A stretch of 64,000 bases of DNA from Parelaphostrongylus tenuis (lineage: Eukaryota; Nematoda; Chromadorea; Rhabditida; Metastrongylidae): assembly GCA_019055375.1 (NCBI GenBank), contig JAHQIW010004405.1, positions 36,850-100,849 of the forward strand, given 5' to 3'. Positions 11,893 to 23,204 of the stretch are shown in pieces (position 1 is the first letter of the stretch; every line of letters starts with the position of its first letter). The notes under the pieces were generated by a model. It was not told the DNA's origin, did not search any database, and saw only the letters and a program-made list of their open reading frames with translations. The translations under genes were made by a program, and so were the position numbers.

Positions 11893-14800
11893 CTAGCTTA
11901 CAGTTGCAAATGCCGAGGAGAAGTGTGTTGCAAACGGACCGGCTGCCAACATTCGGATCGCTCTGTTCACTACACTTTGCCACATCGCTCTCGACCAGTT
12001 TGCCATGATGATGTTTGTGGTCTAAATAGGTTTTTCCAAATTGAATTTGTATAATAAAGAAAGTATCTCATACCAAAAATGTTCCTGAGAATGATATATA
12101 ATTGGCGGGAATAGCTTCGATATTTCTGAGATTTGCTAGCATATTACACTCAGCCTCGTCGTTATTGTCCATTAAACCGCATAAGACAGTCACCGTGTCC
12201 CGATGATACGCAGTGTGGAGCCGTGTTTGCCATTCTCATGACTGCAAGTAACTTCTCTTATCAGATATTTGCTGTCATTAGGAAGTGAAACAAATTCAGT
12301 TTTTGGCATGGTAAATAGTTTTGTGCGTCTCTCATCTTAGTATTATTGTATCATCAATGAATGGACTTTCAAACCGCGTCTAATCGTATGTTTACTTGAC
12401 TGTTTATATGAACCTCCCTCAAAAGCAGTAATATCTGATAATCCGATAACATATTTTGAGCCTTTTCTGAGTCTACTATGGCAGTTATACAGTACTAGAC
12501 ACCTGTCGCCTTTATAGACCCATCAGAAATATAGTGTCTTTCGGTTTGGCTGATCCTTGGCAGGGGATATACTTCTCACTTATAACGCAATCGACCTCGG
12601 AAAAGGCTCAAAACGTATCTGTTCAATCAAACAAAAGTAGAAATTTTTGTCAATGGTTTCTACTCTTCTTCCATGTTTGCACTACTTTGTCGGAATAAAT
12701 GCGATAATTCAATAATAATTCCATTACAGATTATGGGAAAATAAACCTACGCAATTTAAAATATTCCCGTTCAGCTAGTATGCGCTGCTACAACTCTCAA
12801 GATTGCTTATTAAAAGAAGAACTATGAATTACTGACTACTAATAGTGTGCGCACAAAGGACCAAAAGGCTAATCGACTTATGTGCGGGAGGATTGAAAAA
12901 GAGAAGATTTTTCATGAAAAAACCTTTTTTTTCTATTCAGTTGGAAAAATCTAAAAAAAGAGCAAATTTCTTATATAAAATCTATTTTTTCTATTCTGTC
13001 TATATCTAATCTAACTCAAAAAAAGTTTTCTAAAAAGGTAAGACCAGCTCCCATAAAATTTTTCCGTATGAATAATGAAGACTATCTAACGGACTGCTGT
13101 TCTGATACTGTTGTTGAAACCACAAATTCTCTAGGTACACACAGGACGGAAGAGAATCACGATGGTGACCCTGAGGTGGTAGATCCAAAAAGAGCAGAAA
13201 TATGAAACATCGGCTCAAAATACTCTCAAGGTTTTCGGATAAAATTTGCACAATTCAAAAATAAACAAAAGGAGAGAGTGCACGTATCACAGATGATATG
13301 CCATCTTATCTCAGAATAGCCTACATAATCTAAGTAATGCTCATCACATTTTTTCCATCCGAGTTGTTATATCGGTGGTTCACGATAATGGTAGACACTT
13401 TGAATGCTTTTTGTTGGATTTAAAAATGCTGACTGATAATCAGAATTGTTGTGGTATAAACCGTGTAGGCTTCGACAAAGGCCAGGTGCCATACGAACGT
13501 CAATCATTGTTCTGAAGAAAGAAATATCAATCTTGCGAAAGTTCACGAAAAAGTGCAGTTTGCGAAGAAAGCAGTTTATGCTCGATTAGTACAATGACTT
13601 CTCTCTGAAAAACTTTGCCTGGCTCATTAATGTTTTCCTTTCAGTATACTGGGAAGAATTTATCTCTACTTGGAATCTTCTGGAACAGGTTAGCACTAAG
13701 GATAGACGTCTTGTATTTTCGCGCAGCTTTGCCTAGCAAATGACAGAACGAAAAGTGATGAAAGTGGTGAAAAATCATCCGACCATTTGTGTAGTGCACT
13801 ACTAGCCACTTCTTTCAGACCATCTAACATCACAAGAGTGCAGACTGCAGTAGCTTTCGCACTCATTTCGCCTTCTCGTACGCATCAACGACGATGATTC
13901 GCAATAATCCATGTGGCATTGACTGCGGTGTGAGGATTTACATTTTACTACATGAATGTGTCTTATTTTGTCATTCCATAGTTTTGGAGCTAGAGGAATA
14001 AACATCAAATTTATTAGCCAAACCCTGTGAAAACGGATCAGTAAAGTGCGAGAAAAAAGGACTCGAGAAAACAGTTAAGAGAATTGGATGATTTTGAAGC
14101 TCTTTTTTCACGGCTATGTCACTTCCACATTTTCAAGATGAGGTGGTCCGCGCTACAGAGAGGAATAAAATGAAGTTTTTTCAAGTGTTCTCGTATGTTA
14201 TAACTGTAACTTCCCGGACTGATGCAAAGTTGAGAACTTACTATATCTTTGTGGATCGTTAACAGCAGTTGCGCCTTTGCATTCTAAGGAATCATAATTG
14301 ACTTGAATTCCAAGTTGTCCCAAAATAGCAGAGATTATTGTATCGGGGAGGAGAGCTCTGCGACCTGCTGCTCGAGAACATCAACGACCTAAGCAGCAAA
14401 GTTTTCACAAGTTAGGAGGGTTTGTTTCTAATTACATTGAGTAAATGAATAAAGGTATGATAGCTCTATTGTTACTGGTCAACTAACGATTTGTCAAGAA
14501 CTGGAGATCACTTTTCTCTTTTCTGAATTGTGAAAAAAAGCTTGACGTTCAAGAGTGACAAACTTACCGTTTCCATTACAAGACGATCTAGAAAATGCCT
14601 TAGCTGCGTCCTTGCTTCTTGCAATGCCAGGAACCTCATAGGAATACTACCAGATCCAGTGTAAGCCACCAATGAGACAGGTAATTTGAAGTTGGTTACC
14701 GTAAGGCTTCTATTGCTGCGCTGCAACAGGATTTCGCTATTTTCGTACTGAAGAATAGAAAATTTTATTACGCTGCTGAACAGGTTTTCGAGGTCTACTT

Positions 14801-15852
14801 TTTTCTATCACTGAAATTCAGAATCCATTTGCGGACCACATTCATATTTCGCTAGCATTCGACGCGGTCGAGAGTTGGCAGCATCGCCCAGTAACAGTGT
14901 GTGGTTTACTAATTATATTAAGTTTTTTACCCACACTAAAAAGGCCTTATCGTCAGCCACTAGTCAAATATGAGAGCAGAGACCACAATAAGGCTATGAG
15001 AACTAGAAACGACGCAAATCGATCTTCTAGAACATTGCTTTTTCGAGGGTGAAAAATCCGATGAATGCGCTTCTTTCTACTCTTAGATCCACGCTAATAA
15101 ACCCGCACATATCTTTCTCCTGGAAGTCGTTCATTGTAGTGAAGTTGTTTTAAAGTTACAATTCTAAAGACTCGTCGAAAGAAATATGAAAAGGAGAGTC
15201 CGCTAATACATGCTATTGACATCGATGTGGATTTTGTACTGAAAAGTAGGAATTTTAGGACAACTGGTGCTCTTTCCACTAAAACAACGTTTACGAAAAG
15301 CTATCCAGTAAATTTAATTTTTTGCAGCAGAAAAAGTGGCTCCAAAATCAAACTTTTACTTTATGAGTACCAACGAATACGCGGTGAAGTTCGAACAAAC
15401 AATGGTTAAGCACTGTGAAGGCGAAGCGTAATCTTCTTTTGTTGATAAAACGTGCTCTGAAGGTTTCCCAGAAACTGAGCATATCAAAAAGTCGTACCTA
15501 TCAAACTCTCAAATGGTTACAAAATCGTCGGTCAAATAACAAAAAATGTTATACAACAGCTGGAAATATGTTCCTTTTCAGATCGAGGTATTTCATCATT
15601 GAAACGTAGGAATTTTAGTACACGTGGGAGTTGGTGCATGAAGTTTCATGCATTTCATCCGTAAGGTGCTGCTGAAATGTTGAGTATATTCACTGGGATT
15701 GAGTTGCAATCCTATCGCTGAAACTGCAGCTGACTGTAGTGTATAACAATTCTTTATTCATTACCTTAACCTGGTGGCATACTCCATCCCAACACAGCAG
15801 TGGTGAGTAGCACCGGAATCATTAAGGGAGCGATTGCCGAAAGTCTGGCCAT
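11893..15852 (-). pseudogene. SCVP family locus B/C, five exons, damaged
   Basis: Exon 1 (15765-15852) encodes MARLSAIAPLMIPVLLTTAV, a signal peptide, then LGWSMPPG and a TAA where the other copies have CAA. Exon 2 (14568-14720) has LTVTNFKLPVSLVAYT and DRLVMET with compensating shifts. Exon 3 (14242-14388) has VVDVLEQQ then loses one base, then LLPDTIISAILGQLGIQ and NYDSLEC. Exon 4 (12074-12241) has APHCV, two missing bases, TVTVLCGLMDNNDEAECN and IEAIPANYISFSGT. Exon 5 (11893-12021) is fully open: TTNIIMANWSRAMWQSV to FATVS and TAG. All boundaries have AG and GT. Intron 3 is about 2 kb. The expected product is a secreted protein of about 228 residues. The TAA and several indels argue for a pseudogene, or in part for assembly error. 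Confidence 0.7.
13740..13905 (-). other. Segment of SCVP intron 3 shared with locus D/E
   Basis: Within intron 3, a minus strand frame reading MSAKATAVCTLVMLDGLKEV then ASSALHKWSDD resembles KKAAIALLMIHDLLSTVTSS then APHKCPD at the equivalent place in locus D/E (about 35510-35650). It may be an alternative exon, a nested gene relic, or intron sequence retained since duplication. Confidence 0.35.
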
Positions 15853-16265
15853 ATTTTTCTATGACTCTTTACTTCAAGTCCTAAAACAGTGAACTCTTAC
15901 TTGAATTATTTGTAACAGATTTTTTACTACTTGCATTAGATAATCAATAGTGTAAGAATGGATTGGAAACTCAACGCTTAATTGTCAGCGATGTCTGAGA
16001 GGAAGACGTAACATCGGTTGGTAAAAACGAAGTAAAACTTGTTTCTGCACTGAAATTCATGAATAGTCAAAGTCTTTTCAGCTCTGATACTCCCATTAAG
16101 TTTCTCATAGTCCGTTCTGAGTTCTTCTTTGTTGGTATTGTGAACATCTGCTAGCCAAAAGAAGAATTCTTACAAATTTCATTGGAGGATTCGGGAACAG
16201 GCGAGGAATAAGATTGTTTCAAGGATTGACAAATGTGAAGAAAAGATAAAAGGTGGCGTGAGAAC
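15853..16265. other. No gene recognised
   Basis: The region upstream of SCVP exon 1 should hold its promoter, but no clear TATA box is visible close to the ATG. The RTE relic begins just beyond. Confidence 0.3.
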
Positions 16266-17480
16266 TGTTTATAGAAAGAACAAAAGGGAATCGAGTTTTC
16301 GTCGATTACGAAGTTTGAAAGGTCCGTCGACCAAGACGTAGACCCGTCTACATACGAACATTAGCAGACTGCAATCGAATTTACAGCACGGAAATGCGAC
16401 TTTCCATCGACTCCTCACCAAATCCACCAAAAGAGGGGTTCGACAAGGTGACACAATATCGCCAAAGTTTATAACAGCACTGCAGTAGATGTTGAGGTCG
16501 CTCGACTGGTATGAAGAATGTATACGGATTGATAGCAAATTCCTATCAAATCTTCGCTTCGCGGACGACATCGCCATCTTTTTGAAAAGTACCAGGGAAA
16601 GCAGAGACCATGCTCAAGGAAGTCAACGAAGCGGGAAAAAAGATTGGAGTACGCATAAACAGGACGAAGACACAGCTCATCAAGCATCTATGGTGCAAGG
16701 GTGAGCAAATTTGATTGGATGGTGCTGTTATCAAGGAGACCACTCCGTACGTGTACCTGGACGTTCAATGAAAATGGCGAACTGAAGGAAGAACAAGGCG
16801 GAAGAAGGCAAGCAGCGTGGGCCGCATTCAGGCCTCTCAAGAAGCCGCCGATCGGATTGCGGGCCCAAACTGCGCTCACTTTCTCGATTCGGCGGTCCTC
16901 CCAATGCTGTGTTATGTGGCAGAGATGTGGGCTGATACTTCGACTCACGCCAAGACTACTGCGAACAACTCATAGAGCGTTCGAGCAATGTGTTCCGAGA
17001 TTCAGTCTACACTCACAACACTTAACCGGCTTGCGTAGCTCAGATCTCCAAAATTTGCCTAATCTTCGTGATATAGAAGAATCTACGTTGATAGCGAAAT
17101 ACAGTTGGGCCGGTCATGTAGTAAGATCAGGCGACAGATGGACGAAGGGCGAAGCGAACTGTAGAGTGAACTTTACGTGGTTACATCCGACCTCGGAGAT
17201 GTCCACCCACACGTTGTGCGGACATGTTTTTGTAAAAAGAATCAATCAGCTGTTCTTGCAGCTGCCAATATTATACAGGTCACGGTATGAAACTCGCTTC
17301 AGCCACTGTGCACTCGAGACCACCACCATGGAAGGTTATCGCGAGAAGAAGGAACGAACGGAAAATGCTAGAATCCGCACAATTTGTGAAGGCAGGCCGT
17401 CCTAGTATCCGAGTAAGTGAGATTGAGTCTTTGATGAGGCAACCAAAAGCATCCCTCATTCAGTTGGAGTTACCTATAGA
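16266..17480 (+). mobile_element. RTE-type LINE, decayed reverse transcriptase half
   Basis: In order on the plus strand: KRGVRQGDTISPKF at about 16425-16465, the catalytic block FLSNLRFADDI at about 16540-16570 (FADD carries the metal-binding aspartates), then WAAFRPLK at about 16817, HRAFEQC and HLTGLRSSDLQ at about 16970-17055, SWAGHVVRSGDRWTK at about 17104-17150 and ERNE near the end. This order is that of the RTE clade common in strongylid genomes. Long stretches are open (16701-17405) but frames shift several times, and a stop is visible before RGVRQG. The endonuclease half is absent here, which is a typical 5' truncation. It is not an active element. Confidence 0.85.
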
Positions 17481-17489
17481 TTGAAGTGT

Positions 17490-18159
17490 GAGAGGAAGAT
17501 GAGGCCCTTAAGAGCGCGATCGAGATGACACTGAGCTGAAGTTTTGTGCGTGCCGTTGCGAAACGTTCACGTTTTCAATAAACGTGGATGATTATGGAGC
17601 GTCGTCAATTCTTTGCAAATTCTTCATTATATACAAACCAAGCAAAAATTGTTTTTGCACATTTTCGTGAAGTGAAGTTTCATTCCTTTGGCGTTCCGCT
17701 TGCAACCTTTTCTACTAATTTAACTTATTTCTACTGCAAATTTTGGGAAACGAAAACCAAAAATCGATTTTTCTTCAAATTATAGGGTGACTTATTCGAT
17801 GCAATATCATTGGTAGGAATCCTCCAAGGATCCTTCGTCCAAAACAGCGATCCCAATAAAATTGCTGGATTTTACAAGAGAAAGTAATGTGTGGAATTAT
17901 ATTCAATATTATGCTAGCATATTCGCAAGTGAGTAACAAAAGAATTAACTGTTTAATCACAGTATGCAACTTCTATATCGGATTAGGGAAAAATGCTATT
18001 GCACACTACGATACATGGCGATCGAAATAATGCGTGAACCATTGCAGTACGCTGGCTAGAACTCTCTAGACTCAAAACGTAATAAATTATATCATGCAAG
18101 TTTTGCGGATGTCAAGTCGAAAGCACCGGCACCGCCGTAACTGTGCTCTTATGATTTTT
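17490..18159. other. No gene recognised
   Basis: The first 100 bases may be the 3' untranslated tail of the RTE copy (ending near CAATAAACGTGG). The rest shows only short frames. Confidence 0.35.
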
Positions 18160-18830
18160 TTATGAGCGATGAATAGAGCTGAATAAGCAGTTCCGTGTTG
18201 TTGCAGTTCCGCGTTTTCTTCGATGATTTGCTTAGCCCCACGAAATTCGCCTTAACATTTCCTTGCACTTTCAATACTACAGTGTACTGTAACGGCTAAT
18301 TTTAACTAATACAGAACTTCTTTAATTAACAATTCCAAGCCAACAATCATGCAAGCGCTTAAAGTTTTTGAATAACTCAGTCGTAACATGGTTAATCTCA
18401 ATGCAGCACTTTATCACTTTATTACATCAAAATAAGAACAATGCCACTACCGGTTTCTCGCACTCTCACTGTTATTGGAGTAAACAATAGTTTTTTTTTA
18501 GATGGAGCTTAGCAGAAACACATATTAGGGTACATAAGGCTTTGATTACGAACCCTTAAATAACGAAAATGCAAAGAATAATGCCAGCATATGTAGTGGT
18601 GAGAAAAAAACAGCAATCATTTCCACTGAACATTCGCGTTTGAAGCTGTGGAGGTTTGAAAAAGGGAACCATGGTACTTTCCAAAAACCTCATTTAGAGC
18701 AGAGCCTGATACGAGCTTGTTTTGGCGATTTAGGTGCCAAAACACGTTTTGAACTATTTTGCAGCAAACATTTTATGTATCCCCTTTACGACGCTTTGCT
18801 GCCATCTTTCAGATATAGTAAAGAAGAAAA
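18160..18830 (+). repeat. Interspersed repeat R1, copy 2
   Basis: This copy shows AAGCAGTTCCGTGTTGTTGC at its start, the TACAGTGTACTGTAACGGC core and GCAGAGCCTGATACGAGC in the distal part, in the same order and orientation as the copies at 2790, 38660, 39335 and 45780. Confidence 0.6.
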
Positions 18831-19440
18831 CTGATTCTGTTTTGAAGCAAAAATAAAGCAGCACACGCCGTCTGCATTCTTTAAAACTGTTTCATCGAAA
18901 ATCATGCGTAAGGAAGTGTTATATAACGCTGTAAGACAGCATGAACGCTGAGATGTGACTTCGGTTCAGCGTGAGTCCATCACACGAGAACATAGAGGTT
19001 CCGAATTTCCTCGAATTTCAGCAGTTTTGCAGCCAAAGTTCACATCGTACTTACCGTCAAAAATAGATATCGTACAGCAGGGGAGAGCTAAAACATTTGA
19101 AAAATAGCGCTGTTTGGTGTGCATGCAGCATGATATTTATAAAGATGTTTCGGAATCGTATTAGTTTCGTAGCGATTCAATGCAATTGTAATCTTAACTT
19201 CCCTGCACTCAATTCTCTATCAATCGCACGATTGAATTGCAACATTAAACCATGATGATTCAGATAAATTACTCCTTGTATTCAAACGCATGAAACGAGT
19301 AATGAACTGAGTGGTGGACACTCACCGCTTTCTATTTGCCACTTAGCAAAGTACCTATTAGACATACTAAGCCAATGCAACACCTGGAACCTTCATTATT
19401 ATACAGGAGAGGAAATGGAATTCATTCTAAGTAGTGCTCA
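18831..19440. other. No gene recognised
   Basis: No open frame of note and no repeat shared with the rest of the window that I can see. Confidence 0.3.
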
Positions 19441-19466
19441 GGTCTCCGTGCAATAGAAACTACATG

Positions 19467-19628
19467 GTAATTTTTCCTTACAAGCACCCATGTTCAAGAA
19501 AACGTATTTTTTGCTCTCTCTAAACATTTTAGCAGGTTATTCGATAGTAATTTTTCCTTACAAGCACCCATGTTCAAGAAAACGTATTTTTTGCTCTCTG
19601 CTAAACATTTTTAGCAGTTATTCGATAG
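19467..19628 (+). repeat. Tandem duplication, unit about 80 bases, two copies
   Basis: The unit at 19467-19546 is repeated at 19547-19628 with only a few differences (short single-base insertions at CTCTC versus CTCTGC and in the T run before AGCA). The surrounding 19440-19790 resembles the inverted repeat element at 8706-9590. Confidence 0.8.
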
Positions 19629-19790
19629 CATAAAATCTCGAGAATTTGAATTGCTAATTTTACCTTCTCTATTGGTATCCATTAAACGCTGTAGTTATTA
19701 CAATAAAGTTGTATTTCACACTTAAGCATTTTTCGCTGGACACAGCTTTTCCTTCAGACTTTCAATAAGCATTCGATAGCCAATTCTCAG

Positions 19791-20930
19791 TAATTTTAGT
19801 GATATGCTTGATCTATGAAAAGGGACTTCTTAGTGCGTTTGTTACAGTTAGAATAATACTGGGGTTTCTCATTCGGTGCGTACCTATTGAAGGAGATACG
19901 TAGCAGTTACGAAGGAAAGATGAGTGTTCTCGAACTAATTTCAAACTCTAATCCTGACCCTTTCACGGCATATGGACTTGCAGGCATCGCCAAACAGGGT
20001 TTTTTCCCGTTGGTAGCGCAAATTTTCATGCCTATCCTTAACGCTGAACAAAATGTTCTGACAAAAAATGCTAGCAATCTTTCGAAAGCTAAATTTCAAG
20101 CTAGCGCTGTGCGTGGCCAGTTTTTGTAAAAACCCTTTTATAACGCTGAGAGACCAGAAATAAAAAAGACAGTTCGATGAAAACCAAATAACATTTGCGA
20201 AAAAGTTGAGATTCAGTGGCTTGACTGCGCTTGTTGCAAATGTTTAGAAAGCGCGGATGGCTTAATAATGTTAATGTTGCGAATCCATCTACATACCGGA
20301 GCAAAAATGCACACCAAGTCCGCAATCCAATATTCTTTTAAACCACTGGTTGAATCTAGCTGTAACAACCAGCATATCATTAAAATCGTTCAGATTTGTG
20401 CTGTCAAATGGTTGCTTTTTGACGTTTGCATACCGCCCATTTTCTCCTCACGAAGGGGACGATGTGAAATGCAGCCACAAGAATGCTGTAAAATTCGAAA
20501 CCTCAGGTGTCGTCATTCAACACTCACAATGTTTCTATAAGTATGGCACTGATACTGCGGTGTTTGGGACTCTCAAGTTATTATCAGTCAAGCAAACAAA
20601 AAGATAATTCATAACATTTCAAGTGAAATAACAGAACAAAATGCTGCTTTACAACAATTGCCATTAGTGTGATTTCGTATGAATGCGTAGTTTTCCACAT
20701 TTCCTTGCAAGCTCCTCGTAGAGCATGAACTGAAAAATTTTTAGAACGAGCATTCAAACCGTCATATGATGCACGTCAGCATTCAGTGAACACTGGTTGA
20801 ACTAGCTTATCTCACTTTACATTTTTCTCATGTGTGTAACTTGCTTGCGAAATTGCCACTGTAAAAGAACTTGTTCATCAGTCCACAGGGATGTTATGAG
20901 TAGATAACAGCTTGAACATCTCGCTTTGAA
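19791..20930. other. No gene recognised
   Basis: A frame at 19887-20129 (SVLELISNSNPDPFTAYG...) and one at 20268-20540 are open but lack start or splice context and motifs. I do not call them genes. Confidence 0.3.
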
Positions 20931-21045
20931 AAACTTTTTGATCAGGGCTCTACAAGGAACATAAGTTACTGTAGGTTCAACTCCCGCTTGAGGTTCAAAG
21001 TTTTGCATATCACTGATTCTTGGATATGTAGTTATCACATCATAA
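20931..21045 (+). repeat. Right end of fold-back element Z
   Basis: GGTTCAACTCCCGCTTGAGG followed by AAAGTTTTGCATATCACTGA matches the right arm of the element at 28345-28560 and the inverted left arm at 8452-8506. Only this half is present. Confidence 0.5.
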
Positions 21046-22136
21046 ACTTGTTATCAGAACGCTAATATAAAAAAAAGGCCAATCTTTTTTCGTGTGGTTC
21101 TTGACCTCTTGACCATTAGGGACGCGTTCTGTGTTACACTAACGTGTCATGCGAGTCAGCACAGAGCAAGAGAGCACGGCGTGGAAAGTATTACCCTGAC
21201 GAATGCCTTTGTGTCCATGGTTGCATCAAATACTGAAGTCGAACAATGTTTGACAAGCAGTTGATTGGTTTCACATTTTGATCGCACTGGATATTTCTGA
21301 GTTTCGTCTGTATGTGAGAAGGTATCGAAACTAAAGTAAACGTTGCATATCTTTCGCTCATAATAAGTAACTCAATGGAATGTTGACATCAAAGGCTTTC
21401 TTTGTATATTCAGATCGCTTCTTAGTTGGGCCCCATTTGCAATTCGTTTTGAATGGGTTGAGCTTTCAGACACAACGTGGGTCTGTCAATGTGGTGAACA
21501 GCCTAAACGTCACGGCCTCAACACGGAAGCCATCCTCTCCTGTCTGCGCATGACACAAAGCCTAATTTCTGAGGATCGCTATGACCTCTACGGAACTCAC
21601 ACGGCTCACAATGCTCCATATTCGAAGCTGTGCACATTTTGATCATTTAATTCAAGCTTTCTAGATTTTGTGACTTCAGACACTTTGCTTGTCCTGTGTA
21701 AGCTCTGTGTTTCGCTACACACATTTCCACTTTTTCGTCCATACACCTCCCGATAAAATGAAAAGTGCTTGCAATAAAATGTTGGCAACATTCAATAAAG
21801 TTGTTTATGTTCCAAGAGGAATATTACAATGTTTACCCATTGAGTTCAATATCCCTTCATTCCAAGCAATAGCCAAAAGTTATCATAGCGACTGACAGTC
21901 AGAATATAACGAAAGTGCTCGTCAAAGTGATAGTCACGAAGACAGAAGCATTTCTCTTCGCTGACCATGCCCTCTAAGCTGCGCAACCTCTCAACAGTAA
22001 TGGTTTGAAGAGGAAATGAAAGCGAGAAATTAATAGGAGACCACCTTTCGTGGACGAGCAGCAGTTTACGTTTGCATTGAATGAGATATAAGCCGAGTAC
22101 AAGAAGTGCGGGAAAGCTCCTCCGTTCACCATTATG
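21046..22136. other. No gene recognised
   Basis: Short frames only. The GC-richer part at about 21420-21560 could be a degraded coding sequence but no motif is readable. Confidence 0.3.
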
Positions 22137-22240
22137 AAGGATAAATGATAAAGCTCTCGGGTTGATCAATCTCTGAAGGATGCGCCATGCAATCGTCTTC
22201 AAATTCTAACTTCTTTAAGGCGATTGAATGCATATCTGGC
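22137..22240 (-). repeat. SINE S1, truncated 3' part
   Basis: GATAAAGCTCTCGG at the start, GGATGCGCCATGCAATCGTC and TGAATGCATATCTGGCCTTT match the distal half of the complete copies at 23621-23913 and 40564-40852. The tRNA-like head is missing, the usual 5' truncation of a retroposon. Confidence 0.65.
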
Positions 22241-23204
22241 CTTTCCACCAGTATAAGTCACTGGAAATGTGAGCTTTCAAAAGGTCAACCGGCCACCGTG
22301 TTCCATTATACCCTCTATTGAAGTCATATGGCATCGTCGACGAAAGAACTGCACCAGAAGTTAGCTACAGAGAAAATTCGTGGCGACATCGTGTAATCGT
22401 ATCCATAAGGTCACGACCCGAAGTGAGATTTTTCACCTCGTTATGGGCAGTATATGGAACATCTCTGAGTTCTGCTCCCTCCTACAGCAAGCATTTTTTG
22501 GCAATATCAAAATCAAAAACTGACAAACAGATGGACATATTTTAACAGAGAACAAAACAAATATACATGATTCGTAAAAATGAATCAAAATCTGCATAAT
22601 CTGGTACAAGAAGAGAAAACGTAAGCTGAGGTGGTACGCAGATGATTGACTGCCGGCAGTTCCGTATTATATTATAGAATGCTGAACGATGAGAGACATT
22701 AAATGAGTAGTAACAAAGGCAAATGTGAAGATCTTTTCAGATGAGAAACCAAATTTGTTACGCACTACAAAAATAATCGCGTGATACATAACCACTATGA
22801 AAGATCCATTAGAAAAGACAGCGTCATCGACAAATATGTGCTTAAATAGGGCTATGCACAAGGTCAAACGCGAAACTATAAATTATGAGAAAAACTCCAT
22901 ACGTAAAAACAAACACATCAGTGAAGCCTCTGATCAATGCATAGAGGAGACACAGTTAATTCACATGATTTCAACGGAAAAAATGCCCCGTATCTTCATA
23001 ATACATACATACATACACTATAAGTGCGGAGAACGACACTCTCAACAACCCGGATCGGCTAAAAAGACTTTAATGGCAAAGAGCAGAAAGAGAACCCGAG
23101 AATGTTTTGAGTGTGCGCTAAGAGAAAACAACAAGCCGAACAACAAGCAAATAAGAATTGCTTCATAATATCCAAACTGATGCCTAAGAGTTCTATGAGA
23201 ACAA
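22241..23204. other. Downstream flank of the polo-like kinase gene
   Basis: No gene is recognised. The plus strand frame at 22797-23168 is mostly this flank and runs towards the kinase stop codon in antisense; I treat it as a chance frame. Confidence 0.35.

Noticed and set aside
13802..14008. Independent minus strand gene inside SCVP intron 3
   Set aside because: The 68-codon frame is not the one conserved with D/E; the conserved part is reported as a shared segment instead.
22797..23168. Plus strand frame of 123 codons
   Set aside because: It lies antisense to the polo-kinase 3' flank, is rich in Lys, Asn and Arg, and has no motif or splice context.
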